From: Scolanthus callimorphus
Lineage: Eukaryota; Cnidaria; Anthozoa; Actiniaria; Edwardsiidae
Reading direction: 5' to 3'
DNA length: 64,000 nt
Assembly (NCBI GenBank): GCA_033964015.1
Contig: CM066921.1
Span: forward strand, 22,611,355-22,675,354
In this document: piece after piece, positions 41,640-53,173 of the stretch
How positions within the stretch are numbered: the stretch's first letter is position 1
Layout: every line of letters starts with the position of its first letter
Translations under genes and position numbers: made by a program
The notes under the pieces: model-generated
The model's input: only the letters and a program-made list of their open reading frames with translations
Told to the model about the DNA's origin: nothing
The model's database searches: none

Positions 41640-41720
41640 ATGATCAACACAAGCGCTGATTGGCTAAGGCGAAATTCGAGCCTATGCTAATTGTAATCTT
41701 CAACCAATCAGAGCGCGCAG
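41640..41720. promoter_or_regulatory. CCAAT-box pair upstream of the CDC14-like gene
   Basis: GCTGATTGGCTAAG near 41653 and AACCAATCAGAGCG near 41700 are opposed CCAAT boxes about 50 bp apart, 150-220 bp upstream of the start codon. A promoter is inferred. Confidence 0.45.
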
Positions 41721-44700
41721 AATTTCATAACTGGATTGTCGGGTTGAAAGTCCACCAAAAACTGGATTTTGGCGCGAAGTCAAGTATGATTGTAATCTAT
41801 GCGTGGTATGCACGGAAGTGAAATGAGGCGTGCGCTACGGCAACTCCATCTTGTCAACACAACGCAAATCTGCCCCCAGGATTTTAACGTGTTTGCCAGA
41901 GTTTTCGCTAAAACTTAAAAAAGCCTGAACTTTTCATAAATTCTGACCAATAAATCCTTTTGAAATGTAATTTAAAATATCAATTACAATTATCCACGTG
42001 GAAGTTACGCAACTCAAGAGTTATTGCCATGGCTCGGTCCGCGACGAGTAAAAATAGAACTAGCGAAGCCACGTTCTGGGACAAAAGGTCTGGCAATTTT
42101 CCTCACAGAAGAGATATCAATTGGTTGTTACTTAAAAAGTATCACGTAGATTCACATAGTAAATTCTAAACTATTTGCCCTTTTCATTTTCGGGTACTGT
42201 GCCGGTTGCGAAAGCCGAGTTGTTGAAATTTTTCTGCGCAATGTCTTTTGTTTGGGTTAAACTGACCATAATACTGATAATAAAGAGGGGGCATTCAAAA
42301 TACAACACAACCCCAGGCCCAGAGGAATTAAAATACAATAGCTAGATGCAGACCCATTTAGCAATGACCGACTTCAGAACTAATATAAAAAGAAAGATAT
42401 ACACAATTCCGTTGTGCAATATAGATGTAGGTACTAAATTTGCATGAATAGTTTTAGAACTTTTGATATTAGAGGCATTCCAATGCATTATTACATTTGC
42501 ATGCAATGTATAGTCGTCTCGAGTAGCGGCCCAGTCGGCTTGGTATGTTGCCCAAGGATCCGATCTCTCATGCAAAGCACGTACGGGTTTCCAACTCATG
42601 CATAAAAACATTAGCGTCTTTAGAGACTATAAATCTACCAGTTAAATCCCTTGAGAAATGATCTCTATAATAATATTTAGTTTTGGAGAAACCACAGATG
42701 TTAGAAATGCGTATATTTGGATCTTTAAGAAGATTTTTATACTTTCGTGTCAATCGTGACCAGTGAGCTCTTTCACTCACAGCAGGAACATTTTCACTAC
42801 TATAAAACATGACACAAAAATTGTCTCATTTTACTCCACAACTATCAAACATCCCACAGGATTCAAGACTTTCTTAAAAACTCCTGCAAAAGTTTCCGCG
42901 AGAGGTCCCCGTGATGTTGTATTCTGTGTTGTGTTTATCTGATGCAGGGCCATAGAATAAGTCCTGTGGTTCACGCGCTCTACTCTGCGCTGCAGTTGTT
43001 TTTGTTTGTCATGAACAAAACAGGAACTTTGTACGTTAATATATTTTTTTCGTCATATCTTTCCCCGCGCTTCAATACACTGCTTGCAGTCCCTTTCAAA
43101 GAGAAGCATCCTGAGTATTGGCCTACGGTAAAGGGCAGGCCCTCCTGATCGGCAAACACACCCATCTCTTGTTACTATTTTAGCCTTGAGCGTGCAGTTC
43201 ATGGCCTTAATTCCGGCCATTATTTGCTTTTTTCGTCAAAACTTTATGTTTGCCTACATCTTTGTCTTCAACCATCGTCGAAATTAACACATGCGCTGTC
43301 AGTTTCCCTACCTGGAACATGGAAATGTTAGTGACAGCATTATCATATTTGGAGTGTTAAGAATATTTTGCAATGCACATTATTTAGTGTATCCCTGGTT
43401 TACAACTTCTTCCGGCGTTATTTTCAGTACGTTATGTGTCCATGGTCACTAGCCGCCGAGTTTAAAGAGATTCTTTTAGGGAATGTAATTATTTATTACG
43501 CTATGAAGGCTACAATGAAATCAAAGAAGTAGACAATGTTAAAGCAAGAAAGAAGTTTGATTTTTCACAGCAAGATTTTTTTACGAGTGGCCGGTATTAG
43601 GACCTTAGGTAATTAAAACTATCATTTGTCCATTTCCCCTTAAATGCACGGTACGGAGCGCGTAAGATAGCTAAATCGAAAACAAAATAAACTCCACATG
43701 ATTTGATCATGAAATCATTAAACTTTTGGCGTCACGAGAAGGCATTTGATTTTCAGCCACACGCAACGAGAAAGTACGAGAACATACTATGTCAAATAAA
43801 AGTATTACTATTGTTGAGTTCCCTGAAATGTAAAGTGGCCGGAATTCGGGGTTGCCCGAAAAGAGGGCCACATAATGTATGCGTAATGATTTTCTAACTT
43901 TGAAATGTAATGTTCAGGCAAGCCTGTGGCCGCGTAGTACTAAGTTCAACAGAGTGGAGATAAGGAATTAACCTTGTGTGAAAGCTAACGTGCTAATGAA
44001 ATGGTCCCATGTGTGCTTCTGAGCGTTAGCCCTAGTAAGCGGAGAAAGAGAAAAATCTCTGACCCCGAGAGAGATGAAATGTTAAGTTTTACATTAAATG
44101 CTCTCATGTCATTTATGAAACTATTCAGGGAATCGCCGCAATGAACCCGTGACTTGTTGTGCGCCATCTCCTGTGACTTGTTGTGACTCTGTGCGCTAAT
44201 AGTTAGGATAAATGATTTATTTTGGGCTCCAAGGCTGCGCGAGTAGACTACTAGCTATAGCGTACACGGATTTTGTTCGACATGCAGTTACCACTCCTTT
44301 ACTGCTCTTACACGCGGTGTTTTATTACAGATTTTGACGGAAACAGAGGTTGATGCGCCTTTTGAAGTACCTCAGGCTGGGAGGAATACAATACTCTGAG
44401 AATGCAGCGTGAGACAAAGCCATGGTTCAATTTGACTCTAGGCCGGCAGACAGTGTCTTATCTAGTATTCACTCAGTATAAAATGATCTAAGAAAAGAAT
44501 AGTTACGAATGATCAAATATTCGAAATTTCGGTTCTGCCACAGCCATTGAGCAACGGGACCAGTAGTCACTTGCGCGCTCCCGCGACTCCGCAACATGAT
44601 TTTCGCCGTTATTGACAGCTCTAAGTTCAGCTCAAGAGGAAGAAGCACTAGAATGTGTTAGTAACGTCCGTTATTTCTGGGAATGAGTCTAGGTAGCGGT

Positions 44701-46047
44701 AAAAATAGGTGACGCGAAACTACAACGGAAGCAACTGTCAAACAAGCTATTCTATTATTGGTTATGAAACCACAATATTGTGTTCTTTAGAGTTTTTTTT
44801 TCACGTTAGATTTTCAAAACGAAATTTGTTCTTTTATAAATAGAAACGGAAACGACCATAAGGTTCCCTTCTATGCGGTGAGGAAGTACATTTTTACAGG
44901 TTTGCCAAAAGCAACGAAGTTTTTGAAATCCCAAGTAGGCTGATTTTCACCAAGAACCTTTTTGTTACAAGGCCGAAAAGCTTTATTTCTACAGCTTAAG
45001 AGTTGTAGCTAGTTCTCATTCTCTTAAATTCAGGCTTTTTCCGCTTAGGCATTAGAAAAAAACTGGCTTCCGAGCGGATGTCTTTTTTCCTCTAGAACTT
45101 CCATCGTGGAAATAGGGATGGACAGACGCGAAAACAAACCCGCTGTAGCGGCGACAACATCACTATCTAGTTGCCTAGCCACACCTTAAATATCCAAGAA
45201 TAATCTAGTTGCTGCTTCCCTGGTACTCCCTTTTAATATTCTTTTTACTTGGGGGATGAACTTGCCGTACACAAAACAAGTATGCCATCTTTTACCAAAC
45301 TTTTCTTAAATTTATGCCATAAAAAGTAGTATTAAATACGTATATTTGCGAATAATAATTGTATGTGTAACTACATACGGGCGGTATCCATCAATCTTTA
45401 GTCAACATTGTTGTTTCAAATGTTTAGTAAATTGTAAAGTTGCTTGTCATAACACGCTTGAAGGAAGCCATACTCGCACTTAACTTTCTTTACTTGGTAA
45501 TGTGGAAAAGTTATTTATTATTTCTTGAATTCCTGCAATTAATACTGAACATTTAAAGCCGAAGCCTAGGCCACCAAACCATTCTTGTGTAGAATTGTAA
45601 ACTTTCATTAAAAATATTTAAAGCAGTGCGTTAGGCGTCCGTCTAAACACTAAAATTAGAATTCCAGTGACGTCAGTGAGAAATCAATAATTAATAAATA
45701 CTGTAAATACACCTTTTAAACTTGAACTTTCGATAGTATAAATAGGAAGTCAGTATCACAGTTCAATAAAGCCATGGTGAAGTCCTAAATGGATATAAAT
45801 ACGGCTGAACATTCTTGTGTATCTGTTGGGCGTATAACGGTACTCGTCACTTCACATACCTGACTAACTCGGTGACGTCACGCCCAATATTCGTTGGCCA
45901 TGACGCAGTAATTTTCTCTTTAAATTAGGCAGTTTATGCTTCATGGTTACAACTCGATAAATATATTAAATTGCATGACAATTCCCTGCATTTTCGCTGA
46001 GCCAAATGCATGGTGTCCACTGACTCGAGTTTGACAAAAATTACTCT
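41721..46047. other. Long intergenic stretch without a recognised gene
   Basis: Several frames of 60-90 codons exist but none shows a motif. At about 45739-45771 a TATAAATAGG and an AATAAA lie 30 bp apart, as in some compact LTRs; a solo LTR is possible but its ends were not found. Confidence 0.35.
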
Positions 46048-46436
46048 ATGTTAGCAAGAGTGGATTAACAAGAGTTAGAATCTTTCGTACAGTATTTGTC
46101 CACATCACAGTCAGAAAAGTGTCTATTTTTACATTTGAATTTCGCGCGCGAAAGTATTCGAATGCTCAGGTTCGAATGCTCGTTTACCCAATACACAACA
46201 AATCGAGAATATCCTACTTTATCTTTGCGACTTTAAAGGTTTTTCGATTGATCTGCGATTTAATTTTAGGCTGGATCTCACAACTGTTTGCGTGGCGAGA
46301 AAGTGGGAACCCTGTGGATGACGAATTTTTGCGGGAATCCTAGTTCTAAAAATAGACACTTTTCTGACTGTGATTCGGGCGTACATAGTAAATATGAAAC
46401 TCTTGGTAATCCACTCTTGATGTTAGTAATATTATA
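46048..46436. mobile_element. MITE with long interrupted inverted repeats
   Basis: ATCACAGTCAGAAAAGTGTC (46104-46123) and its exact complement (46351-46375) lie inside an outer pair, AAGAGTGGATTA (about 46055) and TAATCCACTCTT (about 46409). About 390 bp, non-coding. Confidence 0.8.
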
Positions 46437-47123
46437 TGGAATGGGAGCGAGCAGTTTTTCGGTAAAAGATCCAGACAATCCAAGACTCATAAGAAATAGT
46501 ATTTCTGGATCAATATTGCCTGACTTTTAGCACGTTCTCCGACTGATTTCATATATGAAATTCCCTAACATTTTTTTCCAAACTGAGCGGGAACCCTGTG
46601 CTTATTTTAAACAGTTGTGTAAAAACAATTTTGAAACTATTTGTATTAAATTCAAGAGAATGTAAGTTGAACATGAGAACTTGACTGGTAGCTTCATTGC
46701 ATAATACACATTTAAAAACTCGAAAAGTCTACTAACATCAAGTGTTTCGGTGTCTGCACAAACGAGAGCAGCCTCTCGAGACCTGCATTCCGAAGAAATG
46801 GCACCAAAGAGACCCTGCATGCCGGGTACCTTTGATCCGTGGCTGACGAAGTCACCATGGCAACACAGTGTTCGGTTTAGACTGCCGTCTTTAGGAAGGA
46901 CGCAGCATCTGCTGGCTCAGCCACAGAACATGACAACAGACGCACAAACTTCTTGCCTGATATGCCAATCTGAAAAATACACAAGCCACGGTTTTATTCT
47001 ACCTACAGTGGGCTACACATGCATTTCTCTTATGTTGCCCGCCTTCTTTAGAAATTATTTGTACTTTTAATGAATTTCAGGATCAGTCAAGCCGTAGGTG
47101 GCCCAAGAATAAAGGAAAGTATA

Positions 47124-47239
47124 GCTGACTGCTCACAGTCCCTTCTTTAGCGAACGTCCGTAAATCGAGAGAAAGTCCTAGTCCTACATTGTAGTTGTAC
47201 GGACGTTGGCGCCAAAGAAGGGATTGCAAGCAGTCAAGG
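47124..47239. mobile_element. Small fold-back MITE
   Basis: CTGACTGCTCACAGTCCCTTCTTT on the left pairs with AAAGAAGGGATTGCAAGCAGTC on the right, and ACGTCCGTA with TACGGACGT inside. Confidence 0.75.
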
Positions 47240-47301
47240 AAAAGTAAAAAATACGTATTTCAGAGGAAAAAAGGAAAAGTTGGGAGAAGGAAATAGAGGA
47301 T

Positions 47302-47596
47302 ATGGCCGCGCGGAGATATGAATTTTATCTTCGAGTGTTGAAAATTTATCTCACGAGTGAGCGCAGCGAACGAGTGAGATAAATTGTTAACACGAGAAGA
47401 TAAAATTCGTATCTCCAAGCGGTCATGTAATGTTCTGTTTATTATATAGTAAACATCAATGAAATACCAAATTCAAATTTTATTTGAGTTAAGCTTAAAA
47501 ATCGAGCAAAGGCAAGTGTGATATTTTCACGTGTGAAGATATCAAGTTTTCGCGCGGGAGATCACCTGGTATTTCATTGGTGTTTATATAATAAAA
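47302..47596. mobile_element. Two adjoining fold-back structures, probably one MITE
   Basis: 47302-47426: GAATTTTATCTTC / GAAGATAAAATTC and ATTTATCTCACGAGTGAG / CGAGTGAGATAAAT around GCGCAGCG. 47438-47596: AACATCAATGAAATACCA / TGGTATTTCATTGGTGTT. The second pair may be the outer repeat of a disrupted element. Confidence 0.7.
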
Positions 47597-47863
47597 CAGT
47601 ATTTTTGCTGCTGTTAAGCTCAGCTACAGTCAGATATCTAACAGTTGAATCCAAGCAAGCATGTAAGAGACAATATAGAAGCATGAGGTCACGTGATAAT
47701 GCCAGAGTCAGGGCCTAGGGTCATACTCCTCCCCTAAAGAAGCTTTTAAATATCCAGCTCGTAAGATAGCTGGATTTCAACTGATTTCTTTTGTCAAACG
47801 CTGAAAGAATTCTTTAAATTGCAAAATAGAATTAAAAGTTGGCGATCTTATAGACCTATCTTA

Positions 47864-48646
47864 GGGACCGATCGTTTATTACGTCTACGGGGGGGGGGGG
47901 GGGGGGGGAAGAAGACATAGTTTTTAGGGGGGTAATTTTTTGGCATCTTCTCTCAAAACAGGGGGTAATTTTTTCAGAGACACTGTTGTTCAAACTAAAT
48001 AATAATATGTACAAGCTATCGTGTCGTGGCATACAGCGCCACGCCCTAAAGCGAGTACGCCAATTTGGCGCGCTTGGCGCGCATAGGAATGTACAGTACA
48101 GTTTTTGAGAACGTGCGCACTAGAATGTCTACGAATGTCATTACAAGGAAATGTATCTTAGCCAGGAGAAAAAACTAACTCTCCCCAAAAAGACGCTCTG
48201 CAGTAAAAGCATCGGAACTGTCTCAGTTCGAAAAAAGAAGGCCTTATTATTAGGCAAGCGTGAGTTCGAAGTTACGAGTATAGAGATTCGTCATTTGGAC
48301 CCTGCTTCACGCACGTCATTTGCGATCTTTGTTTACTACACACAGCAAATGGAATTAGTTCATCTACCTTTTCTTTGAGGTTTGGTGAAATGCGTTCATG
48401 CATAAAAATTAGGGCGCGCTTCGCGCGCAACAAAAGAGAATTTTTGGTAAATTGTTTTCCATTAGTTCAAACAGGGTTAATAGTTGGTTACAGGGTGGGG
48501 GTAAGCTTTTTAGAACATCGATGTTATGGGGGGTTATTTTTGCGTCGCCTTTTTAATGAAGGGGGTGCGAATTTTAACATTCAATAAATTTAGAAAACCA
48601 CCCCCCCCCCCCCCCCCCCCCGGGGACGTAATAAACGATCGGTCCC
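47864..48646. mobile_element. Harbinger-like MITE with poly-G/poly-C flanked interior
   Basis: Terminal inverted repeats GGGACCGATCGTTTATTACG are perfect, flanked by TTA (47861-47863 and 48647-48649). A 3-bp TWA target and G-starting ends fit PIF/Harbinger. Inside each end lies a homopolymer run (G near 47890, C near 48600). A related element is at 62286-62797. Confidence 0.78.
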
Positions 48647-48649
48647 TTA

Positions 48650-50500
48650 GTAGGGAGCAAATATCATATTGGATCTCTGTATTGAGATTGGTAATGGAAT
48701 GCAAGACTAAACAAGAGCTCCTCCAGACTTTGAAATATGTTAGATTATATTTCACTCAAAGTCTTGGTCTCTTCTGGGACATTCTATAGCTTTTAAGAGT
48801 GTTTGATTAGATGCGAAAACGAAGAATGGAATCTATTGCCCAAAAATTGAACATTGAAAAACTGGTTCTAAGATAAACGAGTTTCAGTTAAAGCCCTACT
48901 TTCTATTGACATATCTGCGAGAAAAGTTTATTAGGCCAATAGTCGCTTGTTTTCGTTTACTAGAAGGCGTTGTAGTCTGCATGAGACGAAACGAAAACAA
49001 AAGCAAACAAATAACACTAGCTAATTATTGCGTTTTCAACAATCAAATATTAAAATAAACCTTTACAAGGGAAGAAAAAAAACATTCAGGTTTGTTTTAG
49101 TATATCCAAATCTATGGGTGATTGCACATCATCTGGCGATTACACAATACCAGGGCCACCAGCACAGTACCGCACCTGCCGAGTCACGCAACAATGAGCT
49201 CGTCACCTGTCTGTCACACAACACGGGTCATACAACACTAACAATCGGCTGCCCTGCATTAGGAGCTATCGTCATTTCAGTAAGGGATTTCCATCTATTT
49301 GCTAGGTTTTACCGGATTTTGTGGGCAGAAACATTCTTTTCTTGAGAGAAAGGGTGACTAGATTCATAATTACGATGCAAATTGGGCGTGTGACCGATTT
49401 CCGTGCCGTGGAAGTCCACGCCTGCTAAATGGCCCATGCCATGTAGCAAGCCATTTGATGATACCTTAACACTTCTGGTACTTGCTAGGCTGGTTTACCA
49501 AGCGTGGTCTTTTGAAGCCATCACCACCTTCTAAGACATACTACGGGTGGTCTTATGATACGATCGATCGCCAACACCTGTCTCTCTGTCGGGAAGGATT
49601 TTCCTATTGCACTCAGCAATGTTTAGGATGGATCGTTACTCTAATTTTACACCAAACCTTTGCAAGAGTAATTTAGGCCTACGGCAAACGTCGTGCCAGA
49701 GTCGCGCCGTTCCAATGCAGAGCAATAGAAAGTTTTCTATTATGAAGTCTAATGAAGCGGCATCCTTTGAAAAAGGAACCGTTCGACAGAAGAAGAGCGA
49801 CGTTTGCGCTGGGCCTTAGTTACCTGTCCGAAACAAAGCCAAATGAATGCCCCGGAAGAATACAAATGTCCAATTCAATGAAGAGTTTTAGCTTTGCAGT
49901 TTTACCATAGTTATTAGTTAGTATTGATATTAGTTGGTATTAATATTGCTAAACGAAGAAATGTAAAGCGCTCTTGGATTTTTTAAGAAATAGCGCTATA
50001 TAAATTTTATATTACTATTATTAGTACGGGGTCTCCAACTACTAACTATGCTTTTACAAGATCAAGATACACTGATACGTAGAGGATTCGAGGCTTGCTC
50101 TCCTGTGCACCAGAAGAAAAAATACTGACGCGAGAGTTTGCGTTGAAATTTGCTCATTGAATTTTTAGTCGCATGAATATATGTATAGGTTGCGCCATGA
50201 GACTGCTCATTCACGGTTGGGGATGCATGAATTCGTCCTTTTACAAGTCTTGTTAAGCTTTACCAAACGTGCAGTAAGAATAAGGTCCGAATTCTCAGCA
50301 CTGGTTGAACTGTGGTCTATTGTTCCTTCGCTGTCTGATCGCTACGCCACCATCAGGACCAGCGAGAGCGATGTCACAGCAGAATGGGCTACCCGCTCTA
50401 ATGAGGGCCAAACTATCTCACGTGGCTCAGTTGTGTGTCGTACGAGGAGACCATGCTGGACCACGCACGCGACTACAACTAGTCATTTCGACACGCGTAT
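48650..50500. other. Intergenic, no gene recognised
   Basis: No motif-bearing frame. GTATTGATATTAGTTGGTAT and nearby words form a short imperfect repeat near 49920-49950. Confidence 0.35.
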
Positions 50501-52320
50501 GGCAACACAGCACCAGCTAGAGCCATGCCTTGACACTACTATAACAACTAGACAGGGTGCCCGCACTTGAGAACGGTAATCTCGACACACTGACATAACA
50601 CTAGAGAACCAGCTAGAGGCATGCCCTACACTATTACGCATGCGCATACGCACTATTACGCATACGCATGCCCTACACTATTACAGCTAGACAGGATGCC
50701 CGCACTTGATAACGGTCATCTCGACACACACACAACACCACAGAACCAACTAGAGGCATGCCTTACACTTAACAACTATACAGGATGCTCGCACTTGATA
50801 ACGGTCTCGTCACACACATGACACCAGAACCAACTAGAGCCATGCCTTACACGATTACAGCTAGACAGGATGCCCGAACTTGATAACGGTGGCTCTAGTT
50901 GGTTCTGTGGTGTCATGTGTATCTCGTGATTACCGTTATCAAGTGCGGGCACCATCCCTAGTTGTAACAGTGTAAGGCATGGCTCTAGTTCGTTCTGTGG
51001 AGTCATGTGTGCGTCGAGATTACCGTTATCAAGTGCGGGCATCCTGTATAGTTGTAATATTTATTTAGCTTTGCCCGAGGGCCAGGAAATCCTCACAGAG
51101 CGAGCCTCCAATTACGAGGTTCCCTTGTCAGTGTAGTGGGTTAGTAAGTTGTAAGCCCTGCACTGAGGATTGGCAACTTCCGACGTCCCCGTGTTCTGTA
51201 AAGTCCCTCTGGTTCCGGTTAGCCGTGTAGTGCATGTGAGAGACAGGACATACGGTTTAACGTCCTTATCCGAGAAGACGCGAAGGTCTAACCATTTGCA
51301 GATATTAGAGCAAAGACAGCACCTACTCCTCAATTATTAGAAAAAAGACCCTGAGTGTTGGCCCGGCCGGGGTTTGAACTCCCAACCTCCCGCACATAAG
51401 CCCGGCGCTCTACCACTGCGAAGGTCGCTAACCGGTCGTCGGTAATAGTGTAAGGCATGGCTCTAGTTGGTTCTGTGGTGTTGTGTGTGTGTCGAGATCA
51501 CCGTTATCAAGTGCAGGCATCCTGTCTAGCTGTAATAGTGTAAGGTACGGCTATAAAATGAGTTGGTTCTGTGGTGTTATGTGTGTGACGATATTTGCCT
51601 TACACTATTACAGCTAGACAGGATGCCTGCACTTGATAACGGTAATCTCGACACACACACAACACCACAGAACCAACTAGAGGCATGCCTTACACTTAAC
51701 AACTATACAGGATGCTCGCACTTGATAACGGTCTCGTCACACACATGACACCAGAACCAACTAGAGCCATGCCTTACACGATTACAGCTAGACAGGATGC
51801 CCGAACTTGATAACGGTCTCGTCCACACACATGACTCCACAGAACCAACTAGAGCCATGCCTTACACGATTACAACTAGGGATGGTGCCCGCACTTGATA
51901 ACGGTAATCACGAGATACACATGACACCACAGAACCAACTAGAGCCATGCCTTACACTATTACAACTAGGGATGGTGCCTGCACTTGATAACGGTAATCT
52001 CGACACACACACAACACCACAGAACCAACTAGAGCCATGCCTTACAATATTACAACTAGGGATGGTGCCTGCACTTGATAACGGTAATCTCGACACACAC
52101 AACACCACAGAACCAACTAGAGCCATGCCTTACACTATTACAACTAGGGATGGTGCCCGCACTTGATAACGGTAATCTCGACACACCGACATAACACCAC
52201 AGCATCAGCTAGAGCCATGCCTTACACAATTACAGCTAGACAGGATTCCCGCATTTGATAATGGTCACTGATCATTCTCTGGTAATCTCGACACACACAT
52301 AACACCACAGGATCAGATAG
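50500..52320. repeat. Minisatellite of about 85-90-bp units with orientation switches
   Basis: The unit holds AACCAACTAGAGCCATGCC, TTACACTATTACAACTAG and CACTTGATAACGGTAATC. Units read on the plus strand from about 50500 to 50888, on the minus strand from 50889 to about 51590 (with a SINE inside), and on the plus strand again to about 52320. A block of about 215 bp at 50670-50885 recurs almost unchanged at 51598-51815. Long ORFs through the array are repeat artefacts. Confidence 0.9.
51060..51441 (-). mobile_element. tRNA-derived SINE inserted in the minisatellite
   Basis: On the minus strand the 5' part (about 51436-51355) contains an A-box-like CAGTGGTAGAGCGC and a B-box-like GAGTTCAAACCCC, the internal RNA polymerase III promoter of a tRNA. 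An unrelated body of about 300 bp and an AAATAAATA tail follow. The 6-bp direct repeat GTAATA (51054-51059 and 51442-51447) flanks it, and intact minisatellite units show the empty site. Confidence 0.85.
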
Positions 52321-52530
52321 AGCAATGTCGCCATGAACGTGGAATATTTGCGCACGCCCGAATTTTTTTTTTTCGGGAAGCATGTGTGTCTCAGCATTAA
52401 GAGGGCCGCTGGGACTAGACGCTTTTTTTGCTTCGATTTATAAAGCAGAGCATATTTGTAATATAAAAGGCTAGCCATGTATAAGTCCTCGTAAAATTGT
52501 TCCTTCGAGAGGTGCATCCCGGCATCGGCC
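52272..52530 (-). CDS. MEIOB: Candidate last coding exon of MEIOB
   Basis: The minus-strand frame GMHLSKEQFYEDLYMASLLY and the K/R-rich stretch after it have the length and spacing of the MEIOB C-terminal helix, and pyrimidine-rich sequence with AG lies just upstream (about 52535-52550). The phase from the previous exon does not fit exactly as written, and the stop at 52272 lies in minisatellite-derived sequence, so this is tentative. Confidence 0.4.
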
Positions 52531-52986
52531 ACACTGATTTCTCAGTGGAAGACACAGGGCGCGAAAAATTCCTTTCCTCTAGCTAGCTAGCAAGTAGAGT
52601 CAGACACATGCCTCATAACACAAACCCATCACGCATGCATGGGAAGGAAACACTAGGCACCTCCAGGCGCCACTTGCTACGCCAGTGTGGTTGTTTATCA
52701 ATGCGTCTGGTCACACAGAAGCTCCTGGTGCGCGTGCCTCAACTCACCTTAAAATATATTTTACATCTCTCCAGAAGATACTTGACTTTGATCCCTGTGC
52801 GTTGCGTAGACGTCATTCCAAAGCATTCTATTGGCTTTAGAAACAAAATAGATAACAGATCAAGCGTTAAAACAGCGTTCAGAGAAGTCTAGTATACCGG
52901 CATGTGTTCTTGAGAACAAACCGAACTGACGTAATCTGACTTCAGTCCTGCCTCTCCCTGGTGCGAGGAAACACGCTCTAACTTAC

Positions 52987-53173
52987 CGTGCAGCCTAGCA
53001 AAGCCTCTGCACATTTCCCCGTCAGCCTGCACTGCAGTGTGCCCGTGTGATCTGATAGACTAGTAGGGATTTCGTATTGTGTCTTGACTTGCGAGCTCAT
53101 ATTGTTTGCAGCAGGGCAATCAGGGCTGAAGCAAACACCAGAAGGACCGTCTACACGTTGGCCACACTGTGCA
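52987..53173 (-). CDS. MEIOB: MEIOB exon 11
   Basis: Encodes the zinc ribbon CGQRVDGPSGVCFSPDC and SDHTGTLQCRLTGKCAEALL. Acceptor TTTTTCGTCCAG, donor GTAAGT. Confidence 0.92.

Noticed and set aside
46602..46820. Minus-strand ORF with LFGAISSECRSREAALVCADT
   Set aside because: No recognisable family, no supporting exons; could be a fragment of an unknown gene but cannot be supported.
51355..51436. Possible tRNA gene on the minus strand
   Set aside because: A and B boxes are present but there is no clean acceptor stem or cloverleaf, and it continues into a 300-bp body with target repeats, so it is the head of a SINE.
51807..52166. 119-codon ORF with repeated peptide units
   Set aside because: It is the minisatellite read in one frame; units have no protein features and other frames are also open.
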